Source of the DNA: Verticillium longisporum
Lineage: Eukaryota; Ascomycota; Sordariomycetes; Glomerellales; Plectosphaerellaceae
DNA length: 64,000 nt
Assembly (NCBI GenBank): GCA_019188255.1
Contig: JAETXT010000005.1
Coordinates: forward strand, 5,208,001 to 5,272,000
Direction: 5' to 3'
Numbering within the stretch: the stretch's first letter is position 1; each line of letters begins with the position of its first letter. Positions 9,867 through 21,136 of this stretch are shown here, one piece after another. Both the position numbers and the translations under genes were made by a program. The notes below the pieces were generated by a model, which saw only the letters and a list, made by a program, of their open reading frames with translations, did no database searches and was not told the DNA's origin.

Positions 9867-12075
9867 TTAAAACGAGGCACGCTCACGGCCGCCGCCGTAG
9901 CCTCCACGATCACCGCCGCGACCGCCACTACGGTCGCCGCCACGGCCACGTTCACCGAAGCTGCCGCCGCCGCCGCGACCACCGAAGCCGCCGCCGCTAC
10001 GGCCGCCGAAGCCGCCACTGCGACCGCCGCGCCTGTCACCCTCGCTGCTCTCCAGCATGTTGGAGAAGGGGTCGCTGGAGTTGCGACCACCGTCACGACC
10101 GCCATCACGACCGCCGAAGCCTCCGCGACCACCATCACGACCGCCGAAGCCTCCGCGACCACCGTCGCGACCGCCCAAGCCGCGACCGCCAAAGCCGCCG
10201 CCGCCGCCACCACCACGGGAATCGCGAGCAGAGCTGCCGTCGTTGACAAAGTCGTCGTCGTAGCCAATGTTGAGGCCCTCGACCCTGCGGGGGCCGAGCT
10301 TGTCGGCCGTCTTGGGCGACATGGCAGGGGTGTTCTCCAGACCAATGCCGTTGACGAACCACTCCTTGAGCTCCTCAACACGGTCACGCACGTTCTGGCG
10401 GGTGACGCGGGCGAAGAGAGACATGTAGGTCGCGGCGAGGCTGCTGCGAGGGACACGCTTCAAGGCGTCCATGGTGGTGTCGAAGACGGGGGTGCGGTCC
10501 TGGTCCTCCGTCGCAGCGGTGAGATCGACCTCGGCGGAGACAATGGTGCGGTTGGGCTCGATAGGCAGACCGCCGAGTTCGTGGCGGGCGGTCCCGATGT
10601 CGGTCTGGCTGATGATCAACCAGCCCTCGCCCTCCTTGCCCTGACGGGCGGTACGACCGATGCGGTGGATGTAGTGCTCGCGGTCGCTGGGGGACCAGCC
10701 TGGATGACGTGGGTGACGTTGGGAAAGTCCATGCCACGTGCGGTGACATCAGAGGAGAACAAGATACCAGAGTTGAGCTCGCGGAAACGGTCGGCTGCCC
10801 TGGTGCGGCCCTGCTGCGTGAGCTTGGAGTGGATGCGGAGGTTGAAGAGGCCAGTCGACTGGCGGAATCCAGCGTTGAAGGCATCGGCGGCGAGATCAAC
10901 CATGGCGGTAGAGGGCAAGAAGACCATGGCCTTGAAGGGGGAGATCGGGGTTGGCGCGGCGGTTCGCAGACTCCTTCTCAATGACCTCGAACAAGGCAGG
11001 GAAGACGTTGCCCCAGCCGCGGCAAGGGACGAGGTGTTGCTTGACGCGCTCGTGGGTCAGGGCCTCGCCCTGGCTCACAGTTTGGATGAAGTCAAAGTTG
11101 TCGGGGCGCACCCACTCCCGAGCGAGCTGGACGACGTCCTTGGGGATGGTGGCAGAGAAGAGCAGGGTCTGGCGGGGCTTGTCGCGGACGTCGGGGAGCT
11201 TGTCGACAATCTCCTGCAGCTCTGTCTTGAAACCGACATCGAGCATGCGGTCGGCCTCGTCGAGGACGATGGCGGCCAGGTTCGGGGCAGCGATACCGCT
11301 GCGGGGATCCTCGAGAAGGTCGTTCAGGCGACCGGGGGTGGCGACGAGGAGATGGCACCCCTCGCGCTTGCACCTCCGCAGCATCTCCGACTTTTGCGTG
11401 CCACCAACAGCCCTTTGCACGACGAGGCCGGTGCCCCGCGTCAGCTTTTCGGCCTCGACGGCAATCTGTTCGGCAAGCTCGCGCGTCGGGGAGAGAACGA
11501 TGCCACGGATATCGTCAGAACGGGCATCGTATCGTGCGCTGCGGGTGGCGAGGGAAGGATCCTCCTGCAGCATCCTCTGCAAGACGGGGATGAGGAAGCC
11601 GAGCGTCTTGCCGGTACCAGTTCTCGCTTGCGCAACGCTTTTCAGACACGGTTAGCATTTTGCGAAGGCAAGAAAAAAGGGGCAGAGGAGGAGGAGGAGG
11701 AGCCAATGCTTACAGGTCGGTGCCCTTCAACGCCGGGGCGATGGTCTGGGTCTGCACGTCAGACATGCTCTCGTAACCCATACCGTGGGTAATGTTCTTG
11801 ACGAGATTGGGGTGGACGCCGAGAGATGGGAGGTCGTCGAAGCGGGTGGGCCTATCATTGGCGTCGGGGGACTGTTCAGGCTCAGCCGCAGCCTCGGCCT
11901 CAGCGGAGTACCATCGAGTGATGGGGGCGTTGAGATGTGTGGTGGTCCGGAGTAGTGATGTCCTCGAGGTGCGCTCGATGGACTGAAGGAGTGAAGGTTG
12001 CTGGCGGGTGGCCAAAGAAGACGCGATGGACGCGCCGCGCAGCTGGACGCAGCGGCGGAGACCTTGCCTCAGCAT
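9867..12075 (-). CDS. mitochondrial DEAD-box RNA helicase, MSS116-like (two offsetting frameshifts)
   Basis: Exon 1 is 12075..11714 and exon 2 runs 11637..9867, with a 76-bp GTAAGC...AAAAG intron just before motif I. The N-terminus is Arg/Ser-rich and acid-free (MLRQGLRRCVQLRGAS), a likely mitochondrial presequence. Motifs: ARTGTGKT (I), PTRELAEQ (Ia), VLDEADRM (II), FSATIP (III), SSDVTARGMDFPNV (IV-V) and HYIHRIGRTARQG (VI). The C-terminus is a long RGG/Gly-rich RNA-binding tail coded by imperfect repeats (about 9880-10230). Members unwind mitochondrial RNAs and assist group I/II intron splicing. The helicase C lobe between about 10937 and 10693 lies in another frame: an extra base in the run 10937-10941 and a missing base near 10689-10693 cancel, giving about 710 residues. 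Confidence 0.9.
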
Positions 12076-12778
12076 GTCTGCGAAAGGGGAGTGGTGGATA
12101 TTAAACAAGATACTGAACAGACAAAGGGTTGAACAAGGGAGAGAATGAAGATGGATCGAGATCGAAATAGCCGGTCTTGTCTGTGGCTATGATGGTGATG
12201 GTGGTTGGAGAAAGTGGTCGGTCGTGGAAGGGGCGATACTGCTTCGTACTTGCAGCGCAAGAGAAGCCAGTCGCCAGTCGCCAGTCGCCAATCGCCAGAA
12301 AAAATCGTTATCGGGCGGTATCAGCGTATCAGAGACGTCAGGAAATTCGACCGTCCCACCTGTCAATAGCCGTGAGCCAATCACAGCAAAGACCCCTATT
12401 CGTCCAAAGATCTTGTCATCGCCAGCGAACATTGAGCATGAGGATGAACTCACATCTCTCAATAATAGCAGACGTGAGGTTTATGCTTCTTCATCTCTTC
12501 AAGACGAGTACTATGATCACTTCATGGTTATGGCTGAACCATTGAGCGAAGCGTTGGGCAGCCTAGACCTTCTTGACATTCCTCTACACTGTTCACAGCC
12601 ATCGGTCTACAACTTGATGGAATGACTGGTAAGAAGCAGCGACACCACTGGCTTCTGCTGACTGTGTGAGACTGAAACGCTTGCAAAGCGTTGGGCTAGT
12701 TCTCAAGGAGCCTTGCTGGTGGTCGTGAGTTTCTGCTATGGAACATGTATCTTATTGGGAAGCCTCGATTTTATCACC
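12076..12778. other. intergenic region with short repeats
   Basis: 703 bp upstream of the helicase and of the tRNA. It contains a degenerate 7-bp repeat (CAGTCGC, about 12267-12298). The short open frames on both strands have no recognisable product. Confidence 0.45.
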
Positions 12779-12850
12779 GGCCGCATGGCCCAATGGCAAG
12801 GCGTCTGACTACGAATCAGGAGATTGCAGGTTCGAGCCCTGCTGTGGTCA
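12779..12850 (+). tRNA. tRNA-Arg (anticodon ACG)
   Basis: 72 nt fold as a cloverleaf. The 7-bp acceptor stem is GGCCGCA/TGTGGTC (two G-U pairs) with discriminator A. The anticodon stem TCTGA/TCAGG encloses the loop CTACGAA with anticodon ACG, and the T arm is GCAGG-TTCGAGC-CCTGC. There is no intron. An identical gene in the opposite orientation lies at 25748-25819. Confidence 0.95.
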
Positions 12851-15795
12851 CTTTAACTTTTGCGTGTACTCGCAGTGTCATCGGCGCTGAACCGAGTCAT
12901 TTTTACAGGCCAGTGACCACTGTAAGTTGACTTGTATTTTCTTTCTGTTTGGTCCTGCACTCGAAATACAGGTCCAGCTCCTAAGAAGAATAATCCTTTT
13001 TTTAATAAAAAAAGGAAAAAGCATGATATACGAAGTGGATTAATGCAACCCCCCGCAAGGCAAAAATCACCACTCAAGGCATCTACCTGCCTTGCGTGGT
13101 CACCTCAGCTTGGATATGTGACGCCTGCTGAGAGGCTCAGTTTCGGCCCTCTGACAACAAACAGCGCCTCGACAGAATCAATCAACTCCACAGCTTTGAT
13201 CACAACCGGATGTTGATCATCGTCATCCCCTTCCATCGCGGCCTTTTCGCGCCCTCACTGGACCGCTACTCGTTCCGCCGAAGCGCACCGCCCCCACCCC
13301 CCATCATCACCACAAACCACCCACCAAGAAATCTCACCGCTGCACCACGCCGCCGGGGAACGTCTACCGTACCTAGGTAGGTACGCACAGCCCCCCCTCT
13401 GCTCTGTAACAAGGCCACCCCGCCCGCGGACCCAGAACCGCCCACCCGGAAGAAGCACTAGAAGCCTCCCCCGGCTCGCGATCTTGCACACGTGGAGCCC
13501 GGGTCCTTCCCCCCTAATCAACTGTGTCATCTGGAGGGAAGGGAGTCAGGGCACCAGAACACGACCTCACTCTTCGTCTCCGCCCCGCCGCCCGGGGGGG
13601 GAGGGGGAGCTATCTCCCCTGCCTGGTGTGTGTCTTCATCTCCACCTCAGCGCGCTCTCCACCCTTTCTCTTTGTTCTTTGTCTTTCCCTGCACGTAAAG
13701 CCCACCCCCGGCGGCCTAGGGGGGGTAAGGGACCTGGGTTGAGGCTTGGGCGTGGGTTTCTAGGGGAGAGAAGGGGGGGGGGGGCATCTGCCAGCGGATC
13801 AAGCTCCCCGGGCGCGTCCAAGCTAGCCTAACAACACCCCTGGGCCGCACCGTCGAGTCAAGCTCTCCCAGGGGGCCGCGGTTGGGCTGCCAGGGAGGTC
13901 AGACGGTCGCCAGCAGCGGGATCGTGTACAGCCGGGGCGACCTCCGGAAGGAGGAGTCAGTGGCCAAGTGGTCAAGTGACTCACTGTTGTAGAGAGAGAA
14001 AGGGAGGGGAAAAAAATTATACCCAGCGGCTGTCCAACCGGAGCTTCCCTTGAATCATCGTCCTCTCTCTCTCACACACACAGCGCACACCGCTATTCAC
14101 CGTTTCTCCCGTGCCGGGCCGTGAGGGTGCCCATTCGCCCGGACTTGGCGGGGAGGACGAGGCGGGACGTCACGAGAAGGACGAAAACGAGGCAAATGAG
14201 GCCAGGGTAGGATAAACAAGGAGGAGAAAGAGAGCGAAACCCATATTGCCCAAGTCCGCTGCTGCACAACGATACAGCAGCAAAATGGCACGGCATGGAA
14301 GGCAGCAGTGGGAGGGAAAACCCACACGCGGAAAGCGTCATCATTCGTAGAGGCTGGTCCACGCGGCAGTGCCGCTCACCAGTCGCCCGAGGCGGAGATG
14401 CCTCTTTGCTACAGCGCAGCATGACGGGGACACCGGCTACTACCACACGCGCGAAACCGTTAGAACCGGGTGTGGCGACCGGTGTGCCGCCCGCCCGGAC
14501 TCCATCCCCCCCCCCCTGCAACGGGGGCGTAGTGTTGGTGCCCATCGAGAACAACATGAGAAGAAGCCAAGCCAGGGCAAGAGGAGGACGCCGCGTCAAG
14601 GACCGCCGTAAGAAGTACGAGAAAGCATCTCGTCCGTAATTTGAGCCTGTTCCATGCTCTGCATGCGTGCCGACCTCCCCCTACCTTTCATGAGGCAAGG
14701 CTGGCGGGCGGCTGCAGCATGCGGTGACCCCTCCCTCCCCTGCCTCGCCTAACCTCGCCTCGTCCACAACGGATGCGCGCGTGGGGAGAAAGGCCAGCGC
14801 ACCGCCCGTCCCGATTCCCCAAGGTAACATCAGCTCCAGCTGCCTGGTCGCCCATCTCCGGCCGCGATGTTCCAAGGTACGGCGACGGAGCCCACAGCGA
14901 AGTGGCAGCCCTGGCAGGAATGTACGGGTTGGTGCAGCCGGGGCCCAGCGAACCCTGCCTGCTCGTCCCGCCGCAGTACCGGTTACGTGGTGGCTGCCAC
15001 GCGGACAACCGCTCCCTCGGGTTGCTCAAGGCAGATTGTGCCACATCACCATGTTGCCCGTTGAGGTTGAGGGGGCGGATAGATGGCCATCTCGTTTCAC
15101 CTTGTCCTGTTCGTCTTCTGCCACATTGGAGCATCAAGTAACAGACCTCTCCTCTTCAGCGTCTTTTTCTAGGGTGCTCCATTGGCTCCCGTCGCCCATA
15201 GACTGACGAGCTGGAGTCAAAAGGCCAACGAAGCACGCGCGCAAATTATGTGTACGATGTGCAGACCAAAATCTGTGTCTCGTGACAAAGTAAAACGTAA
15301 AACATCCCTTTGAATATCTGCTCTGCGACATGAGACGCAAAGCGGCTCTATAACTCCTCAGTAGTCCAACCAAACCCAATCCCAGGATTGCGCTCGCTGA
15401 TCCCATGCATGCCATGCTCGCTGTTTTCCGCCTTCCTACGAACGCACATTCTCCTCTCCTCCTCCTGGTGGTATCTTCTCCTCCCAAATCAAGACAAGAA
15501 TTACAAAAATCATAGTCAGGCGCCTGACAAACCAGGCCGCGCCTCCTGTCCTTACTGACCGACCCCGATGCCGGCCCCCGGGCCTCCCTGTGCCTCTTTC
15601 GCTCTCGTTCGCCGTGATCCCCGCCCCTGTAAACGAACGCTGTGTCTATGGTGTCCTTGAAGATCATGGTATCCGCCTGTTGAGCAAACGCCTGTGGTGC
15701 AACGCCGAAATGGTTGTAATAAAATAATAGGGAAAAGAATAAATCATGTCGTCTCAGAACCTGAGAGTCATTCGGCAATTGCTCTGGCAATGTCT
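12851..15795. other. gene-free GC-rich region with homopolymer and purine/pyrimidine tracts
   Basis: 2.9 kb without a supportable gene. It holds G runs (12 G near 13777-13788), C/T and CA microsatellites (about 14060-14090), and a GTACCTAGGTAGGTAC palindrome (about 13369-13384). Open frames here (13484-13831, 14093-14599, 14688-15137, 15134-15799) are low-complexity or Arg/Pro-rich and resemble no family. The last 300 bp are probably 3' UTR of the MFS gene. Confidence 0.5.
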
Positions 15796-17699
15796 TCATC
15801 GTCTGTCGTGGTTGTCTTGCTCCTGTTCGGCCTCGTCAAAGTCAACCAGAAGTCCCTCGCGCTCTGTTGGTTCGATGGCCGTCTCGACGTCCTCCATGGG
15901 CTCGTCCAGCCGGCTGGGGCCCTCCTTGATCTGAAGGCTGATGAAAGCGCCAACGACGGTGATGGCGGCACTGGTCCACCAAGCAAGGCCCGAGTAGCCA
16001 GTCTCAAGGCCTATGGAGTACAGGAAACCCGAGATTGTGGGTCCGAAAGCTCGGCACAAGCTGGCAGTCGAGGCTGCCACACCATTGATGGTCCCCAGAG
16101 TCGTCAGGTTGGGCGCCGAATTTGTAAGGAGGATGGCGTTGGCAGGATAAGCCATAGTCGAAAAGGTGCACTTCCAGATGACCATGAAGTAAATGCCCAC
16201 CATTCGGAAGTTCTCGGGAAGCAAGACGAGATAGGGCGTCGTCAGGTAAAGGGCAAAATAAGACAATGCCATGAAGCGGAAAAGTCGCAGGGCGCCCAGC
16301 CTCCTGGTGACTATGGGGAACAAGAACACGGTCGAAATCATCGAATAGACGCCTTGTACAGAGAGAATGACACCGATCTCTTTCGTCTCCATCCCGAAAC
16401 CGTCGACAAACTTGAAAGGGAGGTGGAATTCCTTCTCGACAGGCGACTTGGTGCTGAGGAATACCGGAAAAAGCTGATCGAAGGTCATCGTGTGGCTAGG
16501 GAATTTGTTAGTTCTGTAACCCAACGAGTGACAAGTAGTGGCTCTTACAAAGCAAGAATGCCGTACGAGATGATGTTCAGGACCACAGCCTTCGTGAAAA
16601 TCTTGGACTTCATCTCACTTCCTGCGTCGCTAGCACCGCACGAAGATGCATTGAGATCCAGGCTGTCGTTGAGCTCCGGCGCAGAGGTTGTGCTCAGCTG
16701 GGGCGAGTTCTCCGAGGTGCGATAGCCCGGTAGTTGTTCTTCTTCGAGCAACGCCTGCTTCTCAGCTTTCCTTGCTGTAAGCTGGCAGTTGTTGGATGAC
16801 ATCCAAGAAGTGAAGCGCTTTCCCAGCTCAACCCCAGCATCCCGACGGTGCTTCCTTTCAGGGTGGGTCTCTTCCAGAAACAGCAGGCCGATGATGACAC
16901 CGCAGCAGACAGCAGCAGCACTGAACAAGTTGGGCAGAAGATAAGGATATCTCTCCCAAATCGTGCCGGGCAGGAAGATATTGGGGTAGCTGATGCACGG
17001 TCGGGCAAGTGCTCCTCCGATCATGGGCCCGATGATGGAGCCAAGACACCAAACCAATGGCATGATCGTGTATGCTCGCGCTGGCCAGGTTAGTCTGCCG
17101 GAGTACACTTGCGGGATCGCGGCTACTCACGCTGGTGCTCTTTTACAGTCACGAGCTCGGCAACAGTAGTCTGTAAGACACCAATGTTCCTAATATTCTG
17201 TAAGCATGCTGCGTGCCAACGTCGAGCAGACAGTGCGTACCCGTTCAATAATCCACCCAGCGCTCTGGCAAAGAGAGCAACAGGGAGGTTGGGCGCAAAG
17301 CCAAACAGCAAGACGCTCAGCGCCGTGCCTGCAAGGCCGGTTAGGAGAACAGGCTTCCGGCCGATCTTGTCGCTGAGTCGCCCCCACATGAGTCCTGTCG
17401 AGAATTCGGCCAAGGTGAAAGCCGAGGTGACCATGCCAGCGTACACGGAAATCTTGTTTTTGTCGTCGGTCATGTTGAAGTCCTCGATCATGTAGTAGAT
17501 GTAGGGGAAGATTGACATAAAGGCAATCGGTTCGCATATTCTGCAGAGCGCTGTTCGGTGCCTGTCAGTCCCAGATTCTGTACTTTGCCAGATGGCTCCT
17601 AAACTCACCCAGAACAAACATCTGCCGCACCGGAAACGGAGGCAAATCCTTCTTATCCATTTCGCGATCTGCCGAATCCTTGCCGCCTCCAAGAGTCAT
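15796..17699 (-). CDS. major facilitator superfamily transporter (DHA1/ZIFL-like)
   Basis: Five exons: 17699..17609, 17550..17241, 17189..17131, 17080..16549 and 16495..15796; introns are 48-58 bp or slightly longer and all keep frame, giving 563 residues. The N-terminus is hydrophilic (MTLGGGKDSADREMDKKDLP) and is followed by 12 membrane segments in two halves. MFS motif A, GRLSDKIGRKPVL, follows helix 2; a long hydrophilic loop (about residues 270-330) separates the halves. The C-terminus is acidic. The arrangement resembles plasma-membrane or vacuolar drug:H+ antiporter-like proteins related to the plant zinc-induced facilitators (from memory). The substrate cannot be told from sequence. 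Confidence 0.88.
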
Positions 17700-20600
17700 G
17701 TATCCCTTTCTTCTCATCGTGTCGGTTGTGTTCGCGCGCAGGCCACAGTCGGCAACTTTGGTCTAAGCAACAGCGATGAATAGAACAACAGTCTAGTCGA
17801 ATCGAATGGCGCAAGTCGAAAGCGTCTCTGGTGGTCGGGGAAGGGTGGTGCGGAGCGGACGGGGTGCCAATATATAGATGGGTGTCAAGAGCTTCGCTGT
17901 CAAGGTGGGTGAGGAGCCTGGTCACACAAGACAAGACCGAAATCGAGCCAAGAGTCAGGGGAGAGCAATGATGAACAGTGATGTCAATGATGGAAAAGCA
18001 ACGGCAGGATGGGGAAAAGCAAGTGAGACTAAGTCCGCTGAGATGATGTGGCGGGTCATCTTATGAAGTATAAATCGAAACCCCAAAGGCGATGGAGCCA
18101 GAGCGCAATTAAGGGGAAAGTGGGCATCCGATGTCAAGCCCAGGAATTACACTCTGGACCTGGTGGACTGGAACAGGTCATCGGGACCAGCCCGCCCTCG
18201 GACGCGAATGGAGGCTAAGATTGGAACGGCGGTGACCAGACCAGACAAGACCAGGCCAACGATGAAGACGATCCTCCCACAGGAGATGCGGCGAAAGGCA
18301 AAGAAGGGGTTCCTAGTCTAGTCCAGCTCCCCGGTTCGACAGACGTGGGACCTGGCATGACCCTGGTCCGGCGTCCGCCCCAGGACTTCGTTCCAAGTGG
18401 GCTCCCTGGCGAGTGGAGTGAAGTGCCCCTGACCCTGGTCACGCCCGTTTTCTGCCATGGTAACAAGTCTCCAAGCCGTCCGCCTTACAGAGGGGGGTGT
18501 GACACGGCCCAGCGGTGACACGGATAGGAGATGGACACTCTGGCGGATGGTGGTAGTGGCCATCGTCGTCATGTTTGTTTGCTCCAAGACGTCTTGACGA
18601 GATGCGGCTTGCGGACAGGGAGAAAGCGTCGGGCGTGAGGCGGAAACTGGGCCGCTGGTTGCACTGCGTCGGCGCGTCGGCGCAATCCGTCGGCGACGAG
18701 GTAAGGGGGTGGAGGAGGTTGGGCTGGCAACAACAAACGGGGATGGATTGAAGCAAGGCGTGGGCGATCTTAGGGTTGGGTGAAGACGGAAAAAAAAAAA
18801 AGTAACCCTGTTCGGACAGAGACCAACGCCCATCAGCCCCTGTAGTCGATACATAGGCGGCAAGTAACCTCGTCCGCAAGGCTACCCCCCGGCACTTGAT
18901 CTTCTGCTGCATCCTGTTGCGACATGGGGGTCGACATTGGATTGTTGGATGAACGTGACAACCGTCAGACAGGGGTGCCCAAGTACAAAAAGCATGGAGC
19001 TGAAACAGGGAAGGCCCTGTATGCGGTTGGCAGACCGCCCCTTAGCAGAACGACCCAGTTGCTGGTCCCTGGTGCCCGATCAATTTTGCGGTGTGCAAAG
19101 CCGACATTCAGTGTGTTATTGCTCACTTTGTCTGTCCCCATACCAGAGCTATGTTGTCAGCGTATATCGCACCCCTCTGTTAAGATTTGGATATCATCAA
19201 CCAGTCTGATACAAGAGCTTGAGCTCCGCTGATGAGTTGTATGCTCCCGTAAAACCCGGGCGATTGATCATGGATGAACACGTCGGCCCGTTGTGTCATC
19301 TGAGAAGCGGTGAAAGGCTCCCAGAGCCCCGCGGAACACCGCCCGACGGGTAAACACAGTCTTTGTGACGACGCAACTTGCCGTGACCCACGATACACGA
19401 TTCGGCTTCTGCTTCTGGTGACACGCACATCGTTGGGCGAGGCTCGGAAGACCTGGTTGCTATCTGCTAGACCCCTGCACCTGCTCGTCAGGTCAGCACA
19501 TGCATTGTAGTGTCATTAGTCACACTTTCCTGCATGGAGAACAAAACGACGACGAGGTTGCCGTCTTGCTTGTGAGGATGGACAGATGACTGGTCGTGAC
19601 CCAGATCCGAAGGATTTCTCGACATATTGTGCATCGCAGCGCTGTTCGGAACTGTCACCACCCCGCTACCCTCATCTGTCAGTTGAGGCGGGGAGGGGGG
19701 GCTGTCCTCGTCACTCTCAGTGCGGCGATCGGGATTATGACAGGGCGAGAACTATGTGCAATCCACCCGGGGAACGGTGCTAACTTCCGGTTCAAGTCCT
19801 CTGAACGAAAGCTCCGAACGAAAACCAGCCAGGCTGCGTAGCGCTGAGGTTCGATCGGCATCGAGTATACGCTGCATTCAGTCATCAACGAAACTTTTTT
19901 TTTTTTTTTTGGTTCTAGCCAGCGTTGCTAACCTCTCGTTGATTGCAAACACACGTCCTTCATTGAGCAACGCAAAACTTTGCGGCCACAGCACATTCGA
20001 AGTACTTCGTCGGAGTAGACTCGGACCGTCGTCCAGTTTTGAGGGGCTCATCGGCCGTTTCGATGGCGAATCATCTTTTGACGATGTTTCCATAACATGG
20101 CCCAGCACCCGCATGGTGATACCATTCGACACAATGCTCCCGAATAATGAGTTGCTGTAGTATGACTGTAGGCCACGACACCCATCATACCATCCGCAAG
20201 CTTGGAGCTTTGAGTCGGGGCGATTGATACATCACACTGTCACTATTATATCTGGTCCCTGCTTCCGACAACCATGTGGCAACGTTGTGATCTGTGCTTG
20301 AGCCTGCATGTCGACATGCTGCACAAGGCAAGCTCCGCACATCAAATCAAAAGGCCTTTGTCCAGACCCCCCATCTTCACCGGTGTGTTTCGCCAGACTC
20401 CGCCGAAAATACGATGTGTTTTCTTTTGCGATACTGTCTTCGATTCCGAAGAGACAAAGTCTGACAGATGTGTGCTTGAGTCTTCTTGACGATGGCGCAG
20501 GTAGCCTCTCAGCTCGACCGGCCTAACCGGCCTACCGGGACTCATCCGCGCCTCCTTCTACTTCGGTCGCAAAGGAAGTAGCGGTGATCGATCCCGCATG

Positions 20601-21096
20601 AGGGAAATTGGCTTTCGTTTTCCTGGGGAGCTGGGTTCAGGGATCATCAGCCTTGGTCCCGAGAAAAGTTTGGCAAGGCGCCCCGTGCAAACCACTTGGT
20701 TGGGTCCATCTGGCGACTGCCGGAAGAGTTGCCGAGCCCTCAGGTCCTGGGTTCTTCCGCCCCCAAATCCATGTGGTACCGGACAAGTACTTCACGTGGC
20801 AGGACAATTTTCGGCGTGCCCTAGACATTTTTTCTACGACTGTCCGTCAATCGATGCATTCCGAGGAAGAACTGCGACTGCCGTTTCCAAATCACTGCGC
20901 ACCTCGTGCCACTGGTGGGGCTCAAGCTGCTTGTCAAATGGGTGCATTTCAGTTGCTTCATGGGTATCTTCAGCGGGCATGTGCCATCGACGGGAGCGGA
21001 CGCACGTCGGTATGTCATGCAGGTGTCGTTTCGTCAGCTAAATCGGGGCACTTAAGGCGTGTCTTCATCAGCCTGTGCCCTATGCAGTGCAAAATG

Positions 21097-21136
21097 GACC
21101 AGGCGTCCATATGGGGCACACGACGGACGCCTGGTC
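21097..21136. repeat. 12-bp perfect inverted repeat with 16-bp spacer
   Basis: GACCAGGCGTCC (21097-21108) is matched exactly by its reverse complement at 21125-21136, so the transcript could form a strong GC-rich hairpin. It lies in the gene desert with no coding context. Confidence 0.8.

Noticed and set aside
9705..11792. Plus-strand 695-residue open frame
   Set aside because: Antisense to the helicase; Ala/Thr-rich composition follows from the GC-rich, Gly-repeat coding strand, and conserved motifs lie on the minus strand.
12851..15795. CRISPR-like or repeat array
   Set aside because: Only homopolymers and microsatellites; no spaced repeats, and not expected in a fungus.
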